Assembly: GCF_030272615.1 (NCBI RefSeq)
Contig: NC_081409.1
Span: 208,243,190 to 208,307,189 of the forward strand
From: Cryptomeria japonica
Taxonomy: Eukaryota > Streptophyta > Pinopsida > Cupressales > Cupressaceae
Length of the DNA stretch: 64,000 bases
Direction of reading: 5' to 3'
Part shown: piece after piece, positions 1 to 9,739 of the stretch
Layout: every line of letters starts with the position of its first letter
Position numbering within the stretch: position 1 is the first letter of the stretch
The notes under the pieces: model-generated
The model's database searches: none
Seen by the model: only the letters and a program-made list of their open reading frames with translations
Told to the model about the DNA's origin: nothing
Translations under genes and position numbers: made by a program

Positions 1-202
1 TACATATATACAAATATACATATATACACATATACACATATACACATATACACATATACACATATATGTGTATATGTGTATATGTGTGTATATATGTATA
101 TATGTATATATATTTATAAATGTATATATGTGTATATATGTATATATGTATATATATGTATATATGTATAAATATATATATATATGTATATTTATATATG
201 TA

Positions 203-257
<55 letters not shown>
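1..257. repeat. TA/TG compound microsatellite
   Basis: Alternating pyrimidine-purine repeats: TATATACA-type units followed by a pure TG tract from about 211 to 256. Open frames across it are repeat artefacts. It abuts the left end of the copia LTR that starts at 331. Confidence 0.95.
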
Positions 258-258
<1 letters not shown>

Positions 259-330
259 AATGAGTGGTAAAGGTGTTGTATCTTGGCCCAATTTTGGGCA
301 TATTTTTGCAATCACATATATATGTATATA

Positions 331-1541
331 TGTTGGTCATTTAGTGGAATTGATTATGTGTTACATTGATGTTTTGTCATTGATTTCAACACTAGTCATT
401 TGGATGCTTTGCCGGCACCCTCGTGGTCCCGATAGGATGAGCGGTTTCTGGTTAACTTGGATTTGGCATGATCTGGGAGGCTCCAGTATAATCTAGTGAT
501 GTAATAAGCATGTTCATGATACTTATACTCATACTTGGTCAGCTGGTTTTGGTCTAGTGATTGGATGTTATCCTGCTTGCTTAGAAGATTGGTTTCTGGT
601 TTCGGTGAGGGTTTCACCAGTAGAGCTTTTGATGGAGATTTTTAGTGAATTGCATAAGTGGTACCGGTGCAACTTCTGATGGAGTTTCAGGATGTTGTTG
701 GTGATCATGTTCGAGACTTGGCATTTGGAGATCACTGCTGAAGCGTGTGGACCTATACTTGGTCCCGATTGATCTAGGTTATGGACCGACTTTAATGTAA
801 TGTGTGGATAGGACCTATTGTATTTATGGGATGTCTTATGTGTTGATGTTACTTGTTTGTTCTAAGGCTGACATGGTTTGTTATTATGTAATTGGTTTAT
901 TATCTGGTGGCCAACCTGATTGTTAATGGTCGAGGGTTTATATAAATAGATGTAAGATCTCATTGTAGATCATCATGGTTAATGTAAGAGGTCATGGTCA
1001 AGGAATGTAAAGTGCAAATGATATAATATCATTCAGGAAGAGGAGTTGGTTGATTATTGGAGATCAAATTGGTTTTATGTAAGACGGTTTAGTCCTCTAG
1101 TATGGAGCTTAACCGGAATTGTACTTTGGCATAGTAGAATCTATCTTTAGCAGTTCAACACTTCTTTGAATTGTTGTTTGGATTTATATGTAGTCAGTAA
1201 GGCTCCTTTTGTGATGAGCAATATCCTCTAGGTTGTTGGCCTTCCTACAAGTGCAGGCCCATTCATTGTAATTCACATACTTACTACAGAAGTATTATTT
1301 GACTATGGGTAGGCTTCTCACCGTGGTTTTTCCCTTTACCAAGTTTTCCACGTACAAATCTTGGTGTTGTGTGGATTGTTTTTATTCTATGATTACTGTT
1401 TAAATTGTTTAACTTCTACTCTAGTATTATTGTTTTGGGTTCCGGTATTAAACTTTTAATTGTTGAATGTTTCTGTAATCTATGACAATTGATTCACCCC
1501 CCCCCTCTCAGTTGTCTTCTGGTTATCTAAACTGTCTAACA
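331..1541 (+). repeat. 5' LTR of Copia-1
   Basis: It starts TGTTGG at 331, directly after the microsatellite, and ends CTAACA at 1541, directly before the primer-binding site. It is 1,211 bases long. Near the 3' end it has the pyrimidine stretch ATTCACCCCCCCC followed by CTCTCAG, shared with solo LTR F and, reversed, with the LTRs of B and H. No second copy is present in this element. Confidence 0.8.
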
Positions 1542-1542
1542 A

Positions 1543-1555
1543 TTGGTATCAAATC
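1543..1555 (+). other. primer-binding site (tRNA-Met type), mutated
   Basis: TTGGTATCAAATC starts two bases after the LTR end. The usual plant copia site is TTGGTATCAGAGC; two positions differ. Confidence 0.75.
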
Positions 1556-1599
1556 TTTGGTCCTCTCTACAGAAAGCTTAACCACTTGAGGAAGATCCT

Positions 1600-2736
1600 A
1601 TGGCGACTAACAGTTCAAGTTCATCTAGTTCTTCTGGAGCTATCTTTCAAAGGGATATTTTGAGGCTTGATGGAACAAATTACATACTATGGAAGATTCG
1701 GATGGAGACTCATTTAAGATGTATTGGAAAGGAGATTTGGGAGATCACATAGAATGGTGTCACACCCTATAATCCAGGATCTAGTAATCCTCCTCCGGAA
1801 AACCTAGACAAGGAGCTTGAGAATGATTGTAGAGAAAGAGAAGCCCTCTTGTGTGCACTTTCTGATCAGCAAATAATGGGATTAATAGACAAATCATCTG
1901 GAAAGGCTATATGGGATAATTTGGAGACTCTTAATAAAGGTGACCCTACAGTGAAGATTGCTAAACTTGATGGTTACCAGCTGAGATATGAAAACCTAAA
2001 GATGGAAGAAAAGGAAAGGATTACTGCATTCATGGAAAGGGTAAATGAGATTGTTATGGGAATTCAATGTTGTGGTGGAACTCTAAGCGAAAATGAAATT
2101 GTTTCTAAAGTCCTGAGAGCCCTACCACCAACTTACAAAATGAAGGCTCCTGCTATTAATTAAATGAGATCAATGGCTAATACATATGTCAATAGAAATA
2201 CTTTGGTTGGGAAACTATTTGCTTTTGAGTTTCAGGAATTTGGACCTTCTGAAGCTGTGAAGACTGAACCTACTTTTCATGGATCTACATCTGCAACCGA
2301 TAAGCAAGACTGGAAAGATTTATATGAAAAAGAGTTAGAAGATATGAAGAGAGAAGATGATGAGTTTGAGCAACTTGAAGCACTATTTTCTAGAAGAGTA
2401 CCAAAAGGATCGGTAGGAAGTAAGTATGAAGGAAAAGCACCTTTTAAATGTTTTGCATGTAATAAGATTGGTCATTTTGCATCTAGATGTCCTGAAAGGA
2501 ATTCAAGATTTGAAGAAAGAGTTAAAAGATCATTTAAGCCTACCCCTGGATATCAAAACAAATACAAATACAAGAAAAATAGAGACAAATCATGCTACAT
2601 AGAGGATGAGGAAGGTATTACTGATTCAGATGATGAACCGGTAGAAGACTCTAGTAGTGGATCCGGTAATGGGAAGGAATGGGTATTCCTGGCTATCAAG
2701 GAAGATGATCCAGCATGGGAAGAGAATGTACCTTAA
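1600..2736 (+). pseudogene. Copia-1 gag (UBN2-type capsid plus zinc knuckle)
   Basis: Gag forms the particle and packages element RNA. The ATG at 1600 starts a Ser-rich leader, then the family signature LDGTNYILWKIRME (about residues 26-39). A capsid-like helical region follows to about residue 250, then one CCHC knuckle, CFACNKIGHFASRCPE, at about 2448-2495, with all four metal ligands present. An acidic tail ends the region. One frame runs from 1600 with stops at 1750 (TAG), 2161 (TAA) and 2734 (TAA). Confidence 0.85.
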
Positions 2737-3285
2737 GAGAAGGCACTTGCTGCTAAAATTGATGACAAGGATTAATGGGTAATTGATAGTGGTTGTTCAC
2801 ATCATATGACTGGAGATAAAGGGAAGTTTTTGTCTTTGCAAGAATTTGATGGTGGACTAGTTAGACTTGGAGATGACAAGGCATGTATGATTAAAGAAAA
2901 AGGAACTATATCATTGGATGGTAAGAACAATACTGACAATGTTTATTATGTTCAAGGTTTGAAGCATAATCTTTTGAGTGTAGGGAAATTGGTAGACAAG
3001 GAATTTCAATTACAGTTCAAGGATGGAAAATCCAAAATCATTAACAGATCTGGCTTGGAGATTGCAATCGGTACACAGATAAAAGGTAACATATTTCATT
3101 TGAACTCCGATGAGAAGACATGTTTGATTACACAGATTGATGAGAGTTGGCTATGTCATAAAAGGTTGTGTCATGTGAATTTTGATTGCATTGTGAAGAT
3201 CAATTCAAGTAAAGCAGTTAGGGATATACCTAAGATTATGAATCCCTATAATCTGGTATGTAAAGAATGTCAAATGGGTAAATAG
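2737..3285 (+). pseudogene. Copia-1 aspartic protease and GAG-pre-integrase region
   Basis: The retropepsin signature WVIDSGCSHHMTGDKGKF lies at about 2776-2829, and the catalytic D-S-G is intact. This is followed by the copia motif LKHNLLSVGKL and by the integrase zinc-binding region (CHKRLCHVNFD, then CKECQMGK). It continues the gag frame. Stops at about 2773 and 3283 break it. Confidence 0.85.
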
Positions 3286-4092
3286 GTCAGAACCTTTTTT
3301 AGGAGTATATAAGATAAATCAAATGATGTTCTTGATCTTATTCATACTGACTTGTGTGGCCCTTATAGAGTTAAAAGTTTTCATAGTGATAAATATTTCA
3401 TGCTAATCATTGATGATTATTCTAGAATGATGTGGGTTACTTTTTTGAGAGAAAAAACTGAAGCATTTGAAAAGTTTAAAACCTGTAAGGCTAAAGTGGA
3501 AACCGAGATAGGATTTAAGATTAAATGTTTGAGATCAGATCATGGTGGATAATTCACATCCGGTGAGTTTAATAACTTTTGTGACAAGCATGGTATAAGA
3601 AGACAATTTTCTGCTCCTCAGATACCTCGGCAAAATGGAGTTGTGGAAAGGAAAAACAAAACTATCTACGATGTTGCTAGAACAATGATGATGGAAGCTA
3701 ATCTACCTCATATCTACTAGAGAGAAGCAGTGAGTACAATGGTTTATACATTCAAAAAAGTACATATCAAAGGAGAAACCGGTAAGACACCTTATGAATT
3801 ATGGTTTGGCAATACACCTACAGTTAAGTATTTCAGAATTTTTGGTAGTAAATGTTATATCAGGAGAGATGATACTTTTGGTAAATTTGTTCCTAGATGT
3901 GATGAAGACATATTTCTTGGTTATTCTAATGAAAGCAAAGCATATATATTTTATAACAAGAGATTGCAAAGAATTGTGGAGAGTGCTAATGTCAAAGTAG
4001 ATGAGCTAAACAGAAGTCAAATCAGAGTTTATGAGAAGGAACCGGCAGTGGAAATGATTATATCTAAACCGGTAGCACCTTTACCAGAATAG
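3286..4092 (+). pseudogene. Copia-1 integrase core
   Basis: The rve integrase core inserts the cDNA. The three catalytic acidic residues can be placed: D in LIHTDLCGP (about 3340), D in RSDHGG (about 3537) and E in NGVVERKN (about 3637). All three are retained. Stops interrupt the core, one of them in the position of the Glu after HGG at 3550. The C-terminal part has the copia motif FGSKCYIRRD. Dead because of stops. Confidence 0.88.
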
Positions 4093-4185
4093 AGAGTTGA
4101 ACCAGTTACTCTAGCAACATCAAAGAATTCTACATTAACTAAGGAACAGGGAAGAGGAACAAAGAGTCAGAAGACTCCTAGGTAT

Positions 4186-5240
4186 GTGAGACTAAATCAT
4201 TCTGAAGATCAAATCATTGGGGATAAGAGAAATGGATTAATGACAAGAAAAAGGTTGGCAACTAATGAGGTATGTTTAACTTCACAAGTTGAACCGGTAT
4301 CAGTAATTGAGCCATGTAAAGATGAACATTGGTTAAAAGCTATGGAAGAAGAATTAGATCAGATTGAGAAAAACAACACATGGACTTTGGTTCCCCGACA
4401 TAAAAATAAAAATGTTATTGGATCTAAATGGGTTCTTAGGAATAAATTGAATGAGGATGGTCAAGTTATAAGTAATAAGGTAGATTGGTTTGTAAAGGAT
4501 ATTCTTAGAAGGAAGGAATTGATTATGGAGATACTTTTGCATCTGTAGCTAGGTTTGAAGCTGTAAGATTATTTCTTGCCTATGCTGCTTATAAAAACTA
4601 CAGTGTTTATTAGATGGATGTTAAATGTGCATTTTTGAATGGGGATCTTGATGAGGAAGTTTATATTGAGAAACCTAATGGTTTTTCACTATTAGATGAT
4701 ATAGATATGGTTTGCAGGTTAAGGAAAGATTTATATGGATTTAAACAAGCACCCAGAACTTGGTATGCAAGGTTGGATAAATATCTTTTAAAGTTTGGTT
4801 TTACTAAGGGCAGTGCTGACAGTAATTTATATTATAAAATCACTGATGATGATATATTGATTATTGAAGTATTTGTTGATGACATTATTTTTGGAGGTGA
4901 AGATAAGTTATGCATAGAATTTTCTAAGAATATGGAGAAATAATTTGAGATGTCTATGATTGGTGAGATGAATTTTTTCTTAGGTTTGCAGATTACTCAG
5001 ACTGACAAAGGTAATTTTATCTGTCAAACTAAATATGCTAAGGAATTGTTGAAGAAATTTGGTACGGGAGATTCTAAACCGGTAAGTACTCCTATGGTTA
5101 CAACTGAGAAATTAACAAGAAAAGATGTTTCTCCACCGGTAAATCTTACAAGATACAAATCTATGATTGGAGGTCTGCTTTATTTGACTCAGACTAGGCC
5201 TAACATTATGAATATTGTTTGTATTGTTTCAAGATTTTAG
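4186..5240 (+). pseudogene. Copia-1 reverse transcriptase
   Basis: The RVT_2 domain begins with WLKAMEEELDQIEKNNTW (about 4330). A frameshift near 4480-4500 moves the rest into another frame. MDVKCAFLNGDLDEEVYIEK at 4614 and the catalytic motif FVDDIIFGGED at about 4872 follow. The two adjacent Asp of the active site are intact. Stops occur before MDVK and at 4941 and 5238. Non-functional. Confidence 0.9.
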
Positions 5241-5589
5241 AGTGATCTTAGAGAAAATCATGAGATGGTGGTGAAAAGGATTTTTAGATACTTGCAAGGT
5301 ACATCAGAATGTGGCTTATGGTACCCTAAGGATGATAACTTTACTTTATGTGCATATACAAATGTTGATTGGGCTAGAGATGTTGATGATCGAAAAAGTA
5401 CTTCCAGTGGAGCTTTCTTTCTTGGAAAGAAGTTGGTTTCATGGATCGGCAAGAAAAAGTTGTGTACTTCTTTATCTACTGTTGAAGTTGAGTATGTTGA
5501 TGCTGCTACTAATTATATGTAAGTTTTATGGATGAAGCAAATGTTGAAGGATATAAAGGTGGATTGTGATACAAAAGTACCAATAGCCA
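5241..5589 (+). pseudogene. Copia-1 RNase H, truncated
   Basis: Copia RNase H motifs are visible: YTNVDWARDVDDRKSTSS and LSTVEVEYVDAATNYM. The domain normally continues with a KHIDIRYHF-type segment. Here it ends after KVPIAID at about 5589, where antisense gag of element E takes over. The break looks like a rearrangement junction, not a frameshift. Confidence 0.85.
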
Positions 5590-5590
5590 T

Positions 5591-5761
5591 AGATTTTTTA
5601 AGAAGCCAATCTACTTCAACATTAGAATCTTTAGGATCTGCAAGTGCTATTATTGTTCCATCAACATATTGTATTAAACCTTTTTCCATTAACTTGCTCC
5701 AAGCATCAATTTTCCAAGAAGCATTATGTGCAATTAACAAAGGAAACTTAGGTGAACCCAT
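5591..5761 (-). pseudogene. Element E gag N-terminus
   Basis: The ATG on the minus strand is at 5761. The product begins MGSPKFPLLIAHNASWKIDA and continues with VDGTIIAL. A W-x-x-W-type segment followed by a VDGT step resembles the N-terminus of UBN2-type copia Gag. It is open for 57 codons, then cut at the junction with Copia-1. The assignment rests on this short stretch and on its position after an LTR and primer site. Confidence 0.5.
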
Positions 5762-5789
5762 GATGAAATAAAAGAGCACAATATCAAAA

Positions 5790-6244
5790 GACAAGAGCAC
5801 AAGAGATCAATCTAAAAGTGGACTTTTGATTTTGTTTTACAACTGCCACAATTAGGCTCTTATAGACTCAAATAAAAAATATAAATGACCTCCAAGCAAT
5901 TATAAGTACCAAATAGGCCAAGACTGAGAGACGAGAGAGCGCACAAAGATGACATGTGGCTCAATGGGATGCAAGGGTAGATAGGGGTAGGTAGGAGAAA
6001 TAATCAAATATTCTACATGAGGTGGATCACTCATTGAAGGTGGAATTATCATCCCACAATGAGTGGATATGATAAAGTAACAATAATATCAATCCATAAA
6101 AGGTGGAATTTATCCTACATACACACTCCCAATGTATGCACATCCCAAAGTGTCTCATATGCAAACTACAATGTTATGCATTTACCTAAGTCAACTTAAG
6201 TAAGGTATAATTATATCCTATATGAATAAATAGTTACACCAACA
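5790..6244 (-). repeat. 5' LTR of element E
   Basis: The start TGTTGG (minus) at 6244 is clear. The end, near 5790, is placed only by the degenerate primer site TTTTGATATTGTGCTC at 5789-5774, which matches TTTTGGTATCAGAGC with several changes. The expected CA at the LTR end is not visible, so the left border is approximate. Confidence 0.55.
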
Positions 6245-6333
6245 AACTCTTTATTGTAGAACTAGGGTTTTGTTGTGGTTCGATCTTTGTGTTTTTGCAC
6301 TAGTTTATCATCATCAATTTTTTACCGCACACA
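6245..6333 (+). repeat. 5' LTR remnant of D (last ~89 bases)
   Basis: Bases 6254-6333 align with 40932-41009 at the end of the 3' LTR. The first ~630 bases of this LTR are missing; sequence to the left is element E. Confidence 0.75.
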
Positions 6334-6356
6334 TTTTGGCACACCCAATGGGACTC
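6334..6356 (+). other. primer-binding site of D
   Basis: TTTTGGCACACCCAATGGGA follows the LTR directly. The TGG start is as expected for a site complementary to a tRNA 3' CCA end. I do not assign the tRNA. Confidence 0.5.
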
Positions 6357-7242
6357 TTGTCCCTTAGTTTCTAACATCTTTTTGCAATTTTAGTCTTTTT
6401 TTTTAAGTTGTAAATCGGATCAATGACGATTATAGGTAAAATTGTGTTTATGGATCATCTTTTTGTGTCTTTTTTTCTCTCTGATTTTTTGTTTTGTAGG
6501 TTGTGGGTCTTTTTGCATAAGAGAGCTATAGTTTCATGTCTGCATTTCTTGCCACATATTTGCACATTCATATCTCATATGCAACTATCTTGTCATGTCT
6601 TTGTTGGATCTCTACATCTGCGATTGTTATTTTTTGTGTTTCTGTTTGATTTCATTGTCTGTGTTTTCATAATTTTGGAAATTTGTAGATTTTCTTGTTT
6701 CCACGTCTATGACCTACATTTCCACGTCTGTGTTCGAATTTTACGCGTGTTTTTTTGGAAATTGATTTTTTTTTGCAAGATCAGTTATTGCCACGTCTAC
6801 ATCTAGTATTTCCACACCTACAATAGGTATAAGCATGTTTTTGAATTTTGCATTTTTAGTTTTTAGTTTTTGGTCTTTTCTTTTAGGGTTTTCAAATCTA
6901 GTTTTGTCCTAACCCCTTGCTTGGACTAAAAAGTGATGCAGTTGTTCAAAAAGAGAAAACGTATTTTTTGAAGGCCCCCTTTTTCACATATTGATTTAGA
7001 TTTTCTAAAATTAACCTAACAAGTGTGATTGAAGGTGGGGGTGATTTTTAAAACTACTAATCGTTTGATACAGAGGTAATTTAGGTGTGTGTCTTTGGAT
7101 TTCAATTCTTAGTATAATTAGGGCTCACATCTTTTCATTTTTGGGGGGTTAAATAACTTGTTTGAATTCTTTGGTACTTTGGAACTCTTTATGTTTAACC
7201 CTAAAGTGATAACAAAAGTATCATCTACCCTAACCTTCCATT
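6357..7242 (+). other. leader of D, first part (no gene)
   Basis: T-rich non-coding leader. It reiterates short motifs of the type CACGTCTATG/CACGTCTGTG (about 6530-6830), also found at 29640-29900 on the other side of insertion A. That supports one continuous leader split by A. The 127-codon frame at 6423-6806 shows no recognisable domain. Confidence 0.6.
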
Positions 7243-7247
7243 GGACT

Positions 7248-7836
7248 TGAAGCAGTCACCGGTGAGGAGGGACCTCAAAGAGATCAATCTGGACCAGTCA
7301 GCAAGAGTAAACACAACAGAACTACAAAGATATGATGGAGGTAATGCAGAAGAGATTGTTTTATTGCATGAAATTTAATTACATCCAACCAGTAACAATC
7401 GGGTTACAACATACCAGCTCACAGGCCTGGTAGAATAGGTCACAACCGGGACCTTGAGTCTTACGATATATCTTCTATGCACAGTCTAGCTACATGATTC
7501 TCTTATATTGATTACATTCTAATGCATAATTACAAATATATATATATCGATCCAAAGGATCTAGGCAGCCCAAAAGGGATCAAAACCCAAAGAACAAGAC
7601 CTAACATGTGAAATAACAAGGTTGGCCTCCACCAAGAGATTCCTCTAGAAAATCCAAAGGATAAAATGTAGATCATGGGAAAAGGTTGGCCACATGCCAA
7701 GGAACATTGGAATTAATGCCAAAGGCTCTGAAATCTTCAGAAGGGGTTCTAGTAGATCACCAAAATAGGTCCAAGCAACTAGTAACAAAGGAACAACCGG
7801 TAACAGGAAACTATCATGGAAAATAGTAGTGATATC
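7248..7836 (-). repeat. 3' LTR of A, distal part
   Basis: It begins TGAAGCAGTCACC on the plus strand and matches 28058 onward. It is interrupted at 7836/7837 by element C, with target site ATATC at 7832-7836 and 15354-15358. Confidence 0.92.
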
Positions 7837-8950
7837 TGTAAAGTGGAAAATCGTGATCGAACCCTAAGTGTTCCCCCCACCACTCCAAGGAGAGAGAAAG
7901 GAGGTCACTAGGGTTGACGGTTTTCACTTAGGGGAGACTTTACATTCAAAAGAGGGGTTGAAACCCACAAGATCCAATCCCACACAATGCAAGATTGGAT
8001 TCTAAATGAGTTTCAAGGGTTGTGACAGCAAGGCTACCCTCTTTTGTAAAGAATGTAGATAGGAGGATTGAGCTAGGAATGCATGTAAAGTGAGAAAGAT
8101 TCACTTATAAATAGAGATAGGAATATAGGATGAAGCTGCGGACCTGGAATTAGCAGTAAAATGTTGAGACGATGTTGTCCTGCAAATTTGAGCGAAAGTT
8201 GACGGGACGATGGAGCCCGGCGTGCACACAGTCCTTCGAAAAATCTGCAAAACGAAGGGGGATTTGTTCGTCCCTGCACAAGGATTCCAGATCTTCAATT
8301 ACAGCCGCGTACCTGCAACCTTGTTGTAAGAATGTTTTTATTCTTACATGCAAAGGTGTAAATGTTGTTGTATGTTGTAAGTTGTAAGTGATCTCCTCTT
8401 CAATGGTTGAATCCTTGTCTTAAATGCAACACTTAGCCTTGAAAGCAGACTTAGAATGTTCAATTGCTTGATGGAATGCTTGAATGCTTGAATGCTTGAA
8501 TGTTTTAATATCACATCTGTGTCTTGCACACATATGTCCTTCCTCCCTAAAATGGGAGAGGAAATGTAGTTTATATACTTGTTGATAGACTGATTTTTCT
8601 GACCTTAGGCTGACCAGGAAACATTATTTCCCGAATTGCAAACATAAAGACTCGAGGCCCAAAAGAGACCGGGCTCAAAATAGGGCCAGGGACCAGGGCG
8701 CTGGGCGCCATGGTCATGGGGGACTAGGGCGCTAGGCACCGTAGTCCTGAAGGACCAGGGCGCTGGGCGCCGTGGTCCCACCTCCCAGGACAGCAGGGTG
8801 CAAGGAGGGATCATGCCAAGGTGCAGAAAAATGTAGTTTTCGGTGTCATGAACAAGTTTCGGGGTCTCCATTCAGGTTCAGTGTTGCATTGCCATCATGA
8901 AGACCCAAATGCAGTCGAAATTGCAAGTGTCACAATTTTAGGACGTTACA
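7837..8950 (-). repeat. 3' LTR of C
   Basis: It is 1,114 bases long. It is like the other copy, but with three copies of a 31-base GC-rich unit (8691-8783) where the other has one, and two further short indels. Confidence 0.93.
8691..8783. repeat. 31-base GC-rich tandem repeat, three copies
   Basis: The units start GACCAGGGCGCTGGGCGCC, GACTAGGGCGCTAGGCACC and GACCAGGGCGCTGGGCGCC, 31 bases apart. Each can fold, since the GACCA...GGCGC arm pairs with GCGCC...TGGTC. The other LTR of C has only one unit (about 15165-15182). Confidence 0.85.
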
Positions 8951-8965
8951 TTTAGCCCCCACTTT
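8951..8965 (-). other. polypurine tract of C
   Basis: The minus strand reads AAAGTGGGGGCTAAA directly before the 3' LTR. This fixes the orientation of C. Confidence 0.8.
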
Positions 8966-9739
8966 AGCAGAAGTATAAGCGTACGCCCATACTTCCGATA
9001 AAGTACAAGGAAACAACATTGAAAGACTTTCACCACGTCAAGGAGGCAAGACACACCAAACCCCCAGTGGACTAAGGATCTTACGACTTCAATTGACAAA
9101 GTAAAAGGGAAGATCACGAGGGAGAACCATGACTGTCAGTAGTAAGGTTCCCTCACTATGAGTCATGCAAGAGAAATACCAAAAGTTTTCAAGGCAAAGC
9201 TAATTTCGCCAAGAAATTTTCAAGTATCCTGAAGGGATAGACGGGGTGTATGCCCCCCTACGTTAAAGTGATCGCACATGCCTCAATAGGGGTGATTGCT
9301 TTAAGGTAGTGATACACATAAGAAATGAGAAGGGAAAGGAGCACGTTATCACAAAGATTTAGCCCCCAAGTGTGAGATAAACCCAAGGATAATAGACACA
9401 AAACACAAAGCATGAGGTGACTTCGCTTTCCTCGGGGTCAGTATGTTGTATGATAATTCATGTATATCATATGTATCTATGCATAATTGTTCTTCATTCC
9501 CCAATCAAGGAAGGTCACCTAGAAGAAGGGAACACATGTGTCTTTTGAGTCAACATGAGAGAGACCAAAAGAGATCTCAATGCTTTGCATCGTCCTCAAG
9601 TAGACAACACTAAGGACAACAAATAGAAGAATGAGAATAACACATAGAAGAAGTAACAAAAGAGAGGAGGAGAGAGTCTGCTATGCTAATGAAACTAGTC
9701 TAGCACGTCATCCACCCCCCGATCTTGCTGATCAATATT
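8966..9739. other. 3' non-coding part of C (no gene seen)
   Basis: It lies between the end of the Gag-protease frame and the polypurine tract. I see no domain in either strand. The short plus-strand frame 9631-9852 shows no family features. Confidence 0.6.

Larger units (their letters stand above)
331..5590 (+). mobile_element. Copia-1: Ty1/copia retrotransposon, 3' truncated
   Basis: The domain order gag, protease, integrase, reverse transcriptase, RNase H is that of Ty1/copia. A 5' LTR and a tRNA-Met-type primer site are present. Homology stops around 5590 inside RNase H, where antisense sequence of another copia element (E) begins. No 3' LTR or polypurine tract is visible. The frame carries many stops and at least one frameshift, so it is dead. 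Confidence 0.9.
5590..6244 (-). mobile_element. Element E: fragment of a minus-strand copia element (5' LTR and start of gag)
   Basis: Read on the minus strand, it starts TGTTGGTGTAAC at 6244, runs through an LTR-like AT-rich region, then a degenerate primer site and a short gag start. Everything downstream of about 57 gag codons is missing. It is fused to Copia-1 on one side and to the LTR remnant of D on the other. Confidence 0.65.

Noticed and set aside
68-496. 142-codon plus-strand frame
   Set aside because: Its first part is translated TG/TA microsatellite and the rest is LTR of Copia-1; no domain.
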